Positions 46,034 through 53,766 of a stretch of 64,000 nt of DNA are shown piece by piece. Positions within the stretch are counted from its first letter, which is position 1. Each line of letters starts with the position of its first letter. The notes below the pieces were generated by a model that did not search any database, had not been told where the DNA came from, and saw only the letters and a list, made by a program, of their open reading frames with translations. A program made the position numbers and the translations under genes. The stretch covers positions 469,389 to 533,388 of the forward strand of contig JAKLDN010000001.1 of assembly GCA_022703505.1 (NCBI GenBank), read 5' to 3'. The stretch is from Spirochaetota bacterium (GTDB taxonomy: Bacteria > Spirochaetota > Spirochaetia > Treponematales > UBA12059).

Positions 46034-46472
46034 GGCTCGCCTCCACCCGGTGGGACTCCCGCTTGAGCGGCAGGAAGAGGGTCGCCTCCTCGATCTCCGT
46101 CTCCAGGACCACCAGATCCCCGGGCTTGGGGTTGATCCTCCAGAAGATCTGGAGGTTCGGACCGATCGCCTCCAGGACCTCGACCTTGAGCTCCGGCTCG
46201 TCCACCACGAAGGCGTTCCCCTTCAGGGAGACGACGCGGTCCAGGGTGCGGCTCTGGAAGGCCCACTCCACCTTCGGATTCGCCCGGATATTCTCGACCT
46301 TCCCGAACCCGGAGCCCGTCACGGCGAAGAGCCTTCCCGGAAACCGGGGAAGGAGGGCGGGGGTCATCCACCGGGAATGGGGGTAGCCCCGGCCGTCGAT
46401 CGTGGTGAGCACCCCCACCTTGGATTCCTCCAGGAGCGAATGCAGGACGGATACGATTTCCTTGAACTCCAT
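46026..46472 (-). CDS. Pyridoxamine 5'-phosphate oxidase-like flavin-binding protein
   Basis: A 148-residue split-barrel protein (VGVLTTIDGRGYPHSRWMTPALL then GRLFAVTGSGFGKVENIRANPKVEWAFQ). General-stress-type PPOX relatives bind FMN or F420; the small size argues against true PdxH. Lies between lplA and pdhA in the same operon and overlaps pdhA by 8 bases. The role in the PDH operon is unknown. GGAGAGGAG precedes the start. Confidence 0.85.
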   Translation of the reverse strand: MEFKEIVSVLHSLLEESKVGVLTTIDGRGYPHSRWMTPALLPRFPGRLFAVTGSGFGKVENIRANPKVEWAFQSRTLDRVVSLKGNAFVVDEPELKVEVLEAIGPNLQIFWRINPKPGDLVVLETEIEEATLFLPLKRESHRVEASHG

Positions 46473-46521
46473 AGTAAATCTCCTCTCCGAGTACGAATCC
46501 GGGTCGTCGAATCTCCGCCCC

Positions 46522-47517
46522 TCATCCGGTTTCCGGCACAACCGAGGCGTCCCGGGGAATCCCGGCCTCGGTCGCTTCGGCCGCCCAGGCCCGGAGCTCC
46601 CCGAGCAGGGCCGCGTCGAAGGGCCTGCCCGCCCAGGCTTCCGGAAGCGGACCAAAGCTCGGGTCCTCCGCGGCGGCCCCTTGTTCGTCGGCTACGGAGG
46701 CGCAATCCGGGCAGGACTGGACGCGGTCCGCCCTCCCCCCCCGCACCCGAAGGTAAAGCGTCCCGTCGCCCTGCGCTCGAGTCGGCCCGAGAGCCACGGT
46801 GAAAGGCATCGTGGAGCCGAAGACCCAATCCCAGGATCCGTGCTCCCGCTCCCGGTCCGCCCAGGAGTCCACGGGCAGGACTCGACCCGGGTCTTCCGGT
46901 TCGCATGCCCCGTACCGGGCTGCCAGCTCCGCGAAGAGGACGTCCCGGACGTCCCGCACCGTCAGGCCCGGCAGGACATCCGCCAGGTTGCGCACCCGGG
47001 AGGGCACGGATGCCACCGCCCGGTCCCCGGCCGAGGGAATCCCGGCCAGGGAGGCCCGGAGGGCGTCCAGGTCCGAGCATACCAGGAGGGTCCCGTGGAT
47101 CAGCACCGAGGGTCCGAAGTACCTCCGGGCCGTCCCGCAGACCTTGCCGCCCTCCACGAAGAGGGCTCCCCGGGGATCGCGGACCGTCTCGAGCCCCAGG
47201 CGGCGGAGGGCCGTCCCGACGAAATCCAGGGCATCGTCCACGACCCAGGCGTCCCGGTCCACCAGGAAGGACCAGTTCAGGTTCCCCCCGTCGTGGTAGA
47301 CCGTCCCGCCTCCGCTCCGGCGCCGGAACACCGAAAAACCCGCCCCCGTCAACGCCTCCCTCCAGGGGTTCTGGTTCCGGCCGATCACCACGCAGGGATC
47401 GTCACGGTAGACCAGGAACACGGAGGACCCCCGTTCCCGGGATTCCAGGAGGGCGTCCTCCCAGGCGAGGTTCCTTGCGGGAGAGCGCTGTGTAGACTCG
47501 TAGGGTGTCCAGCTCAC
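46522..47517 (-). CDS. lplA: Lipoate-protein ligase
   Basis: A 331-residue ligase that attaches lipoate to E2. RNLAWEDALLESRERGSSVFLVYRDDPCVVIGRNQNPW, FRRRSGGGTVYHDGGNLNWSFLV (lipoyl-AMP site) and GGKVCGTARRYFG are diagnostic. The GTG at 47517 gives the usual short N-terminus; a TTG 12 codons upstream (47553) is possible. First gene of lplA-PPOX-pdhABC, so the operon makes and lipoylates the complex. Confidence 0.92.
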   Translation of the reverse strand: MSWTPYESTQRSPARNLAWEDALLESRERGSSVFLVYRDDPCVVIGRNQNPWREALTGAGFSVFRRRSGGGTVYHDGGNLNWSFLVDRDAWVVDDALDFVGTALRRLGLETVRDPRGALFVEGGKVCGTARRYFGPSVLIHGTLLVCSDLDALRASLAGIPSAGDRAVASVPSRVRNLADVLPGLTVRDVRDVLFAELAARYGACEPEDPGRVLPVDSWADREREHGSWDWVFGSTMPFTVALGPTRAQGDGTLYLRVRGGRADRVQSCPDCASVADEQGAAAEDPSFGPLPEAWAGRPFDAALLGELRAWAAEATEAGIPRDASVVPETG

Positions 47518-47565
47518 GTCTTCCAAGATACTGGAACCAGGAAGGAAACGCAAAATCCGTATAGT

Positions 47566-47583
47566 GTTACGAACCTTGTGAAG
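47566..47583. repeat. Dispersed motif GTTACGAACCTTGTGAAG
   Basis: Relative of the copies at 13266, 36151, 36221 and 42321; lies about 50 bases upstream of lplA. Confidence 0.55.
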
Positions 47584-47609
47584 CCAAGGGCTGGATCTCC
47601 AGGCATGAC

Positions 47610-48356
47610 CTAAGCCGCCGCATAGGAAGGGAGGTAGTCGACCTCCAGCTTGAGAGGTGTCGGATACCCCTTCACCCAGATCCTCCGTTGGGATTCCGTC
47701 AGGAAAGTCCGGCTCAGGAACGCCCTCCGGCTGAACATCTCCGTGAGGGCTTGCTCGATCCTTCTTCGGGGTATCCCCGCCGCCTCCCCGTGGACTCTAT
47801 CCTGATCAGCCCTCCCTCCGATCCTGTACCGTTTCCTATAGTTGTGATGCACAAGGTAGCACAGGAGCCGGGACATCCCGTTGGCCACATTGCGGCTAAA
47901 GCAGACCGTCTCACGATGGAGGTTGGCCAGGTCCTTCCGGATCTCCCGATCCAGGTAGTTCGATGCGAACAGTGGATTAGAGAAAGTCCTCGGGAGCTCG
48001 GAATGGACCCGGAGGTGGGCGACCCTGTGGACCTCATCCTGGTTTCGGAAGAGTGGATTGTTGAAAAGGGCGTGCTGGTATTCCTTTTTCTCATCGGTGA
48101 TTAGCACCAGAGGGAATCCTTCCCGGGCAGCCCTGTCCTCATGTATCCCGTCGAGAATGTCCCGGAAGGTCCTGCCGACCGCTCCCCGCTCGAAAGATAC
48201 CCGGGGGTAGAGCTCCTCGGCCCGGGCTCTCTGGGAGGGCGTCATGGTGCCGGAGCGTCTGCGGGTGGCGTGGCTCGCGTCCAGGACGAACCGGGAGCCC
48301 GAGGTGATCGACAGGGTGATCTCACTAGGAAAGAATCGGGAGACCGTGAAAGACAA
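47610..48356 (-). pseudogene. Truncated DDE-type transposase remnant
   Basis: A 248-residue frame resembling the C-terminal part of an IS transposase: SGSRFVLDASHATRRRSG, LVLITDEKKEYQHALF and especially HSELPRTFSNPLFASNYLDREIRKDLANLHRETVCFSRNVANGMSRLLCYLVHHNYRKRYR, with Asp, Asp and Glu candidates for a DDE triad. The N-terminal DNA-binding part expected of such proteins is absent and the DNA upstream turns AT-rich at once. No terminal repeats are obvious. The exact IS family is not certain. Confidence 0.65.
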
Positions 48357-48774
48357 GAGGAATTATTACTGCCAAACAGTCGCCTTCTAAGCAATAGCAA
48401 ATTGAAGTTTTACTCAATATATGTTATTAATCATATCTAATGAGGAATCCAACCTCAAACAGGTAAAATTAGACATCATAAAGATAGCCATGAGATAAGC
48501 GAACCCAACTATATAATACTTCGTGATATATGCGGAATCTCCTAACCTGAGGTTTGTATTTCCTACTCGAAAACACTTCGAAAACCACTTCCACGGATTG
48601 AATGAGGTTGCTGCTAACATGATACCAATATGGTGAAAACAGAAGGGATTTCATTCACTATGTAACATTTATTTGATTTAGCTATACATTATGTAGGTTC
48701 CTTGCCTTTTTTGCTTGCGTCATTCTCGGATCCGTTCTATACTCGGCACTACCAATTCCCAGGGAGCGCGCCGA
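48357..48774. other. AT-rich region upstream of microcompartment operon
   Basis: 418 bases without a convincing gene. Much lower GC than anywhere else in the window (about 48370-48720). Short frames on the minus strand have no recognisable features. It must hold the promoter of the microcompartment operon; a good AGGGAG ribosome site is at 48760-48765. The composition suggests foreign DNA or a regulatory platform. Confidence 0.65.
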
Positions 48775-50196
48775 ATGATCAATTACGTCACGGGTGAGGA
48801 TATAGAGGCACTGGCCAAGTCGGGGAACAGCCGGCTCGTCCTGGGCCCGAACGACAGGCTTACGGGCATAGCCCGGGAAAACTGCGAGCGCTACGGGATC
48901 AGCATCGTCGCACCGGGATCCGACACTTCGGCGGCTTCGCCTCGAAGCGGCGCCGGATCCCATGCCTCGCCCGCGGCTTCTTTCGTGCCCGAGTCCTTCC
49001 GCCCCTCAAGCGCCCCCGCCCGTGTCCCGAGAGCCGGGTCCGGCGGCTCCGGCCCCGAGGGCTACGACATCGAAGCCTGGAGAGCCGAGTTCCCGATCCT
49101 CAAGGAGGCCGTCCACCTGGCCAACTGCTCCCAGTCCCCCCAATGCGACCGGACCCGGGCCGCCGCGGAGGCCTACCTGGACAGCTGGGGCCACATGGGC
49201 ATGGACTGGGACCGCTGGGTCCAGGAGGTCAACCTGGCCAAGGCGGAGTTCGCGCGGATCATCAACGCGGATCCCGAGGAGGTCGCGGTCGGGACTTCGG
49301 TGTCCGAGATCACCAGCACCATCGCCTCGGCCCTGGACTTCGGGGGCAAGCGGCGGAAGGTGGTCGTCACGGACGTGGAGTTCCCGACGGTGGGCCTGGT
49401 GTGGCTGGCCAACGAGAAGTACGGGGCCAAGGTCCAGTTCATCCCCGCCAAGAACGGGATGATCGAGCTGGACGACTACTCCCGGACGGTGGATAAGGAC
49501 ACCCTGATCACCTCCTTCTGCGACGTCTACTACTACAACGGCTTCAAGCAGGACATCGCCGCGATCACCGAGATGGTCCATGCCCAGGGCTCCCTGGCCT
49601 ACCTGGACGCCTACCAGGGCATCGGCACCCACCCGATCGACGTGAAGGCCCTGGACGTGGACATCCTGAGCTCCGGAAACCTGAAATACCTTTTGGGCAT
49701 CCCCGGTATCGCCTTCGTCTACGTGAAGAAGGAGCTGATCCCCTACATGCGCCCGGCCTTCACGGGCTGGTTCGGCCAGGAAAACCCCTTCGCCTTCGAC
49801 ATCCACCACCTGGACTACGCCAGCGACGCCCGGCGCTTCGACAACGGGACCCCCCCGGTCCTGACCTCCTACATAGCCCGGGCGGGTATGGCGATCATCA
49901 ACGAGATCGGGACCGAGGCCATCCAGGCCTGGACGGACAGGCTTTCCGAACACAGCCTGGAGGGCGGCCGCCGCAGGGGCTTCGATATCGCCAGCCCCCA
50001 GGACGTGCGACGCAAGGCGCCGACCACGGCCTTCCGGGTGGGTTCCGACTCCCACGCCGTGGAGGTGGCCCTCCGGGAACGCGGGATCGTGGCCTCCGCC
50101 CGGGGGGACGTCATCCGCTTCGCCCATCATTTCTTCACGAAACCCGAGGATCTGGATTACGCTCTGGACTGTCTGGCGGAGATCCTGAAGCGCTGA
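48775..50196 (+). CDS. Microcompartment-associated class V aminotransferase with N-terminal targeting-like domain
   Basis: A 473-residue PLP enzyme. Residues 1-50 (YVTGEDIEALAKSG then LGPNDRLTGIARENCERYGISIV) resemble the N-terminal region of EutT and similar add-on domains of microcompartment enzymes; a Ser/Ala/Pro-rich linker (about 51-96) joins it to a class V aminotransferase/CsdA-like domain. The PLP Lys is in SSGNLKYLLGIPG, and LAYLDAYQGIGTHPIDV carries the cofactor Asp. First gene of the shell-protein operon. The N-terminal domain probably directs it into the compartment. Substrate unknown; a ureidoglycine-glyoxylate-type transaminase or a desulfurase/epimerase relative are options. 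Confidence 0.88.
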   Translation: MINYVTGEDIEALAKSGNSRLVLGPNDRLTGIARENCERYGISIVAPGSDTSAASPRSGAGSHASPAASFVPESFRPSSAPARVPRAGSGGSGPEGYDIEAWRAEFPILKEAVHLANCSQSPQCDRTRAAAEAYLDSWGHMGMDWDRWVQEVNLAKAEFARIINADPEEVAVGTSVSEITSTIASALDFGGKRRKVVVTDVEFPTVGLVWLANEKYGAKVQFIPAKNGMIELDDYSRTVDKDTLITSFCDVYYYNGFKQDIAAITEMVHAQGSLAYLDAYQGIGTHPIDVKALDVDILSSGNLKYLLGIPGIAFVYVKKELIPYMRPAFTGWFGQENPFAFDIHHLDYASDARRFDNGTPPVLTSYIARAGMAIINEIGTEAIQAWTDRLSEHSLEGGRRRGFDIASPQDVRRKAPTTAFRVGSDSHAVEVALRERGIVASARGDVIRFAHHFFTKPEDLDYALDCLAEILKR

Positions 50197-50215
50197 AGGC
50201 GCGGGAGGTAAAGCT

Positions 50216-50515
50216 ATGCTTCTGGCCCAGGTCGTCGGAAAGGCCGACTCGTCGGTGAAATCCCCGGGCATCTCGGGGTCCAAGCTCCTCGTGGTGCGGG
50301 GGCTAGGACCGGCCGGGGAGCCGGAGGGGGGACTGGTCATCGCGGTCGACGCGGTGGGCGCGGGCCCCGGGGACACGGTGGCCGTGGCCCAGGGGGGAGC
50401 GGCCCTCAGGGCGGCGGGACTGGAAAAGATCCCCTGCGACGCCGCGGTGGTGGCCATTTTGGATCATGTGTTCTTGAACGGCAAGGAGATAATTTCGAAC
50501 AGGAGGACGAGTTGA
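50216..50515 (+). CDS. Microcompartment vertex protein, EutN/CcmL (BMC-P) family
   Basis: A 99-residue pentamer-forming shell protein that caps the compartment vertices. MLLAQVVGKADSSVKSPGISGSKLLVVRGL and VIAVDAVGAGPGDTVAVAQGGAALRAAG, then CDAAVVAILDHVFLNGKEI are typical of the family. GGGAGG lies upstream. Its stop overlaps the next start (TGATG). Confidence 0.95.
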   Translation: MLLAQVVGKADSSVKSPGISGSKLLVVRGLGPAGEPEGGLVIAVDAVGAGPGDTVAVAQGGAALRAAGLEKIPCDAAVVAILDHVFLNGKEIISNRRTS

Positions 50516-50793
50516 TGAAAGCGTTGGGAATGATCGAGACCCGCGGCTACGTGGCCGCGATCGAGGCCGTGGATACGATGGTCAAGTCCGCCAGCGTCGA
50601 GGTCCTAGGGACCAAGGAAGTGGGCGGCGGACTCGTCTCCGTGTTCGTCCAGGGCGACGTCGGGGCCGTGAAGGCCGCTGTGGACGCCGCAGCCGCTTCC
50701 GTCAAGAAGCTCGGGGAATTGGTGTCCGTGCACATCATCCCCAAGCCCAGCGACGAGACGGTCGCACTGATCCCCGCGGTCCCGAAGAAATAA
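50515..50793 (+). CDS. Microcompartment hexameric shell protein (BMC-H)
   Basis: A 92-residue single-BMC-domain protein of the PduA/EutM type forming shell facets: ALGMIETRGYVAAIEAVDTMVKSASVEVLGTKEVGGGLVSVFVQGDVGAVKAAVDAA and GELVSVHIIPKP. The stretch KEVGGGLVSV places glycines at the central pore, suggesting a small polar pore. The only BMC-H gene in the window. Confidence 0.97.
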   Translation: MKALGMIETRGYVAAIEAVDTMVKSASVEVLGTKEVGGGLVSVFVQGDVGAVKAAVDAAAASVKKLGELVSVHIIPKPSDETVALIPAVPKK

Positions 50794-50805
50794 GGAGAGA
50801 TCAGG

Positions 50806-51426
50806 ATGCCGGATTCGGGATTCCAGCTGCGCTCCTACGTCTTCATCGACAGCATGCAGCCCCAGTACGCCGCCTTCTTGGGCTCCGAGCTGGACGGCGA
50901 CGTGCCTCTGGCGGGGATGGCGGAGCTGTGGCTGGAGCTGGCCCCGGGCAGCGAGGTCTACAACCTCCTGGACGCGGCCCTGAAATCGACCCTGGCCAAG
51001 CCGGGGCTCCAGATGGTGGAACGGGAGTTCGGCCTCCTGGAACTCCACTCCGAGTCCGTGGACTCGGTCAAGGACGCGGGCCAGTCGATCCTGGCGGCCT
51101 GCGGACTGACCGCGTCGGACCGGATACGGCCTTCGGTGGTTTCCTCAAAAATCATCAGCAAGGTGAACCCCTACCAGGCCCAGCAGATCAACAAGACCCG
51201 GAAGGGCGCCCTGCTCCTGCCCGGCAAGACCCTGCTGGTGATGGAAGTGGAACCCGCGGCCAACATAGTCCTGGCGGCCAACGCCGCCGAGAAGGCCTCG
51301 GAGATCCAGCTGGTTCATTTCAATCCGTTCGGACGTTTCGGCCGGCTCTTCCTCTCGGGCACGGAGTCCGAGGTGCGGGCCGCGTCGGAAGCGGCCCACG
51401 CCGCGGTCTCGGCGAACGCGGGCTGA
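50806..51426 (+). CDS. Microcompartment tandem-domain shell protein (BMC-T)
   Basis: A 206-residue protein with two BMC folds that would form pseudohexameric trimers. Domain 1 about 10-105 (SYVFIDSMQPQYAAFLGSEL...LLELHSESVDSVKDAGQSIL), domain 2 about 108-206 (IRPSVVSSKIISKVNPYQAQQINKTRKGALLLPGKTLLVMEVEPAANIVLAANAAEKAS ... GRLFLSGTESEVRAASEAA). No Cys cluster for an Fe-S pore is present. AGGAG ribosome site. Confidence 0.88.
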   Translation: MPDSGFQLRSYVFIDSMQPQYAAFLGSELDGDVPLAGMAELWLELAPGSEVYNLLDAALKSTLAKPGLQMVEREFGLLELHSESVDSVKDAGQSILAACGLTASDRIRPSVVSSKIISKVNPYQAQQINKTRKGALLLPGKTLLVMEVEPAANIVLAANAAEKASEIQLVHFNPFGRFGRLFLSGTESEVRAASEAAHAAVSANAG

Positions 51427-51427
51427 C

Positions 51428-53035
51428 ATGGCCGTAAGGAAGGGCCCCTTCCTGCCCGACTGGATAGGCGGGGACCACGGCCGGAGGCCCGCCGGCGAAC
51501 CCGTCTCAAGCCCCCGGGGAGCCCGCTTCCTTCCCGACTGGATACCCTCCGGCCGGGCGGAGGACGCGGCCGCTGCCCCGCCGGCGGGCTACCCGCCCCC
51601 GGCGCGGGGCTTCTCACCGGGCTGGGCCCGGGCGCCCGCCCGAGGGCCCCTGGACGAAGAACCCCCCGGCGGGCGTGGACGGCCCCTGGTCGTCAAGGGG
51701 GGACACTGCGTCGTGCCCTACGCGGGCATCGTCACCCAGGACCTCCTCATCGAGGACGGACGCATCAAGGCCATGGGCCGGGACCTGGATACCGCGGACC
51801 GGGATGTGATCCGGGCGGAAGGCAAGTACGTCCTGCCCGGGCTTGTGGATCCCCATGTCCACCTGGGCATCTTCGCCCCTCTGGACGAGGAGATGGCCAC
51901 GGAAACCTCGTCGGCCCTGGTCAACGGGGTGACCACCGTGGGGCTCTACCTGGGGGGCAAGGGCTCCTACGTGCCCGCCCTGGAAAGCCTCATCGATCTG
52001 ATCCAGACGAAATCCCGGGCGGACGCCTTCGTCCACCTCGTGCTGTTCGACCGGGACCAGCTGGCGGAAGTGCCCCTGTACGCGGACCGCTACGGGGTAC
52101 GCTCCTTCAAGGTCTACATGGCCGGCATCCCCGGGCTCATACCCAGCGCGGACGATGGTTTCCTCCTAGACGCAATGGAGACCGTGGCCGCCCTGGGCGA
52201 GGGGGCGGTGCTCAACATCCACGCGGAGAACTCCCGGGTCCTTGAATGGGCGGACGCCCGGGCCCGGATGGAATTCCCCCAGGGCGGCCTGCGCGCCTGG
52301 GAGGCCAGCCACCCGGCCTTCGCGGAGCGGGAGGCGGTCCAGCGAGCTCTTCTGCTCGCGGAGCGCAGCGGGGCCCGATTATATTTTGTCCACGTTTCAG
52401 CCGCGGAAACCGCGGACCTCATCCGCCGGGCCAAGGCGGAGCGTCCCGGCCGCTTCTACGCGGAGACCACATCACCCTACCTCTCCACGGACTTCGACAG
52501 CCCCCAAGGACCCCTGGCCCTGATGAGCCCTCCTATCCGGAGCGCCCAGGACCGGGCCGCTCTCTGGAGGGCCCTGGAGGACGGCACCCTCGACACGATC
52601 GGAACGGACCACACTCCCCTGACCGCGGAACAGAAGACCGGCGGCCGGAGTTTCTGGGAGACCATGCCCGGGTACCCCGCCGTAGGAACCCACCTGCCCC
52701 TGCTCCTAGACGGCGCCCGGAAACACCACATGAGCGTGGAGCGCCTGGTAGAGAAAGTTTCCGCCAATCCCGCCCGGGTCTTCGGAGTCTACCCCCGCAA
52801 GGGGACGATCCTGGCGGGCTCCGACGCGGATCTGGTCATCGTGGACATGGACCGGATGAAGAGGATCAGCGTGGAGGGCGCCCGGTCCCGGTCGGACTTC
52901 GCCCTGCACCAGGGCGAGTTGGGGATCGGCTGGCCCGTGGCGGTGGTCAAGGGCGGACGAGTCCTGTATCCCGAGGATCCCCGGCTGGACCTGGAGAAGT
53001 TTTCCGGTGCCGCCTACCTGCCCCGCCGCCGCTGA
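51428..53035 (+). CDS. Microcompartment-associated cyclic amidohydrolase (hydantoinase/allantoinase family)
   Basis: A 535-residue ring-opening hydrolase. A metal site typical of the superfamily: VDPHVHLG (two His), carboxylated-Lys candidate in SFKVYMAG, HAEN, YFVHVSA, and Asp in IGTDHTPL. Substrates could be hydantoin, dihydropyrimidine or allantoin. The N-terminal 85 residues are an extra, Pro/Gly-rich extension with FLPDWI at 8-13, FLPDWI at 34-39 and FSPGW at 62-66, like repeated encapsulation signals. It starts one base after the BMC-T stop and depends on coupling. Last gene before the terminator. Confidence 0.88.
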   Translation: MAVRKGPFLPDWIGGDHGRRPAGEPVSSPRGARFLPDWIPSGRAEDAAAAPPAGYPPPARGFSPGWARAPARGPLDEEPPGGRGRPLVVKGGHCVVPYAGIVTQDLLIEDGRIKAMGRDLDTADRDVIRAEGKYVLPGLVDPHVHLGIFAPLDEEMATETSSALVNGVTTVGLYLGGKGSYVPALESLIDLIQTKSRADAFVHLVLFDRDQLAEVPLYADRYGVRSFKVYMAGIPGLIPSADDGFLLDAMETVAALGEGAVLNIHAENSRVLEWADARARMEFPQGGLRAWEASHPAFAEREAVQRALLLAERSGARLYFVHVSAAETADLIRRAKAERPGRFYAETTSPYLSTDFDSPQGPLALMSPPIRSAQDRAALWRALEDGTLDTIGTDHTPLTAEQKTGGRSFWETMPGYPAVGTHLPLLLDGARKHHMSVERLVEKVSANPARVFGVYPRKGTILAGSDADLVIVDMDRMKRISVEGARSRSDFALHQGELGIGWPVAVVKGGRVLYPEDPRLDLEKFSGAAYLPRRR

Positions 53036-53064
53036 GAGTTCAGTCACGGGTCCGGCAAAACAGA

Positions 53065-53099
53065 CGGCCGCCGGTCATCCCGGCGGCCGCGTCTTTTTT
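53065..53099 (+). terminator. Intrinsic terminator of microcompartment operon
   Basis: Perfect 10-bp GC stem CGGCCGCCGG / CCGGCGGCCG with loop TCATC, then CGTC and six T residues. Separates the shell operon from the convergent acd-por operon. Confidence 0.9.
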
Positions 53100-53109
53100 C
53101 AAGCCATGA

Positions 53110-53766
53110 TCAGCGGTACTTGAACAATGCGTCCAGGGCCCGGCCCCCCGAGGGAGTCAGCACGAAGGGGTTCACGTCGAACTCCGCGATTTCCTCGGAC
53201 TCCGACATCATCCGGGAGAGTTCCGCGATCGCGGAGCAGAGGGGACCCAGGTCGAGGGGTGGAGCTCCCCGGAATCCCCCTGCCAGCACCCGGGCCCGGG
53301 TTTCCAGGACCATGCGGCGGGCCTCCGCCTCGTCGACGGGAGCCAGCCGGAAGGCGGCCTCCTTGAGGAGTTCCGTGAAGATCCCGCCCAGGCCGACCAT
53401 CACCACCGGACCGAAACCGGGGTCCCGGTATCCTCCCAGGATGAATTCCACCCCGCCCTTGACCATCTCCTGGACCAGAACTCCCCGGAGTCCGGACATC
53501 CGCACGATACCGGCGGCGGCGGCCCGCTCCAGGATGCCCCGGTACGCGGCCCGGGCCTCCGCCTCGTCCCGGATCCCGACGGCGACGCCGCCGATCTCGG
53601 TCTTGTGCAGGGCCGAAGGCGCGGAAATCTTGAACACGACGGGGTAGCCGATCCGGGCGGCCGCGGCGACTGCGGCCTCCTCGCTATCCGCCAGTTCCCG
53701 GGCGGCGGCGGGGATGCCCCGGCTCTCCAGGAGGTCCAGGGCGGGGTATTCGTCCAGGGTCCTCAT
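53110..53766 (-). CDS. acdB: ADP-forming acyl-CoA synthetase, beta (ATP-grasp) subunit
   Basis: A 218-residue ATP-grasp subunit: YPVVFKISAPSALHKTEIGGVAVGIRDEAEARAAY, GVLVQEMVKGGVEFILGGYRDPGFGPVVMVGLGGIFTELLKEAAFRLAPV and EIAEFDVNPFVL. With the alpha subunit it makes ATP from acyl-CoA, ADP and phosphate. Separate subunits are the arrangement known from archaeal peptide fermenters. Start overlaps the alpha stop (ATGA). Confidence 0.94.
   Translation of the reverse strand: MRTLDEYPALDLLESRGIPAAARELADSEEAAVAAAARIGYPVVFKISAPSALHKTEIGGVAVGIRDEAEARAAYRGILERAAAAGIVRMSGLRGVLVQEMVKGGVEFILGGYRDPGFGPVVMVGLGGIFTELLKEAAFRLAPVDEAEARRMVLETRARVLAGGFRGAPPLDLGPLCSAIAELSRMMSESEEIAEFDVNPFVLTPSGGRALDALFKYR

Noticed and set aside
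48414-48654. Short minus-strand frames (61-68 codons) in the AT-rich DNA
   Set aside because: Codon use is that of random AT-rich sequence, no ribosome site, no family similarity; frames arise easily at low GC.
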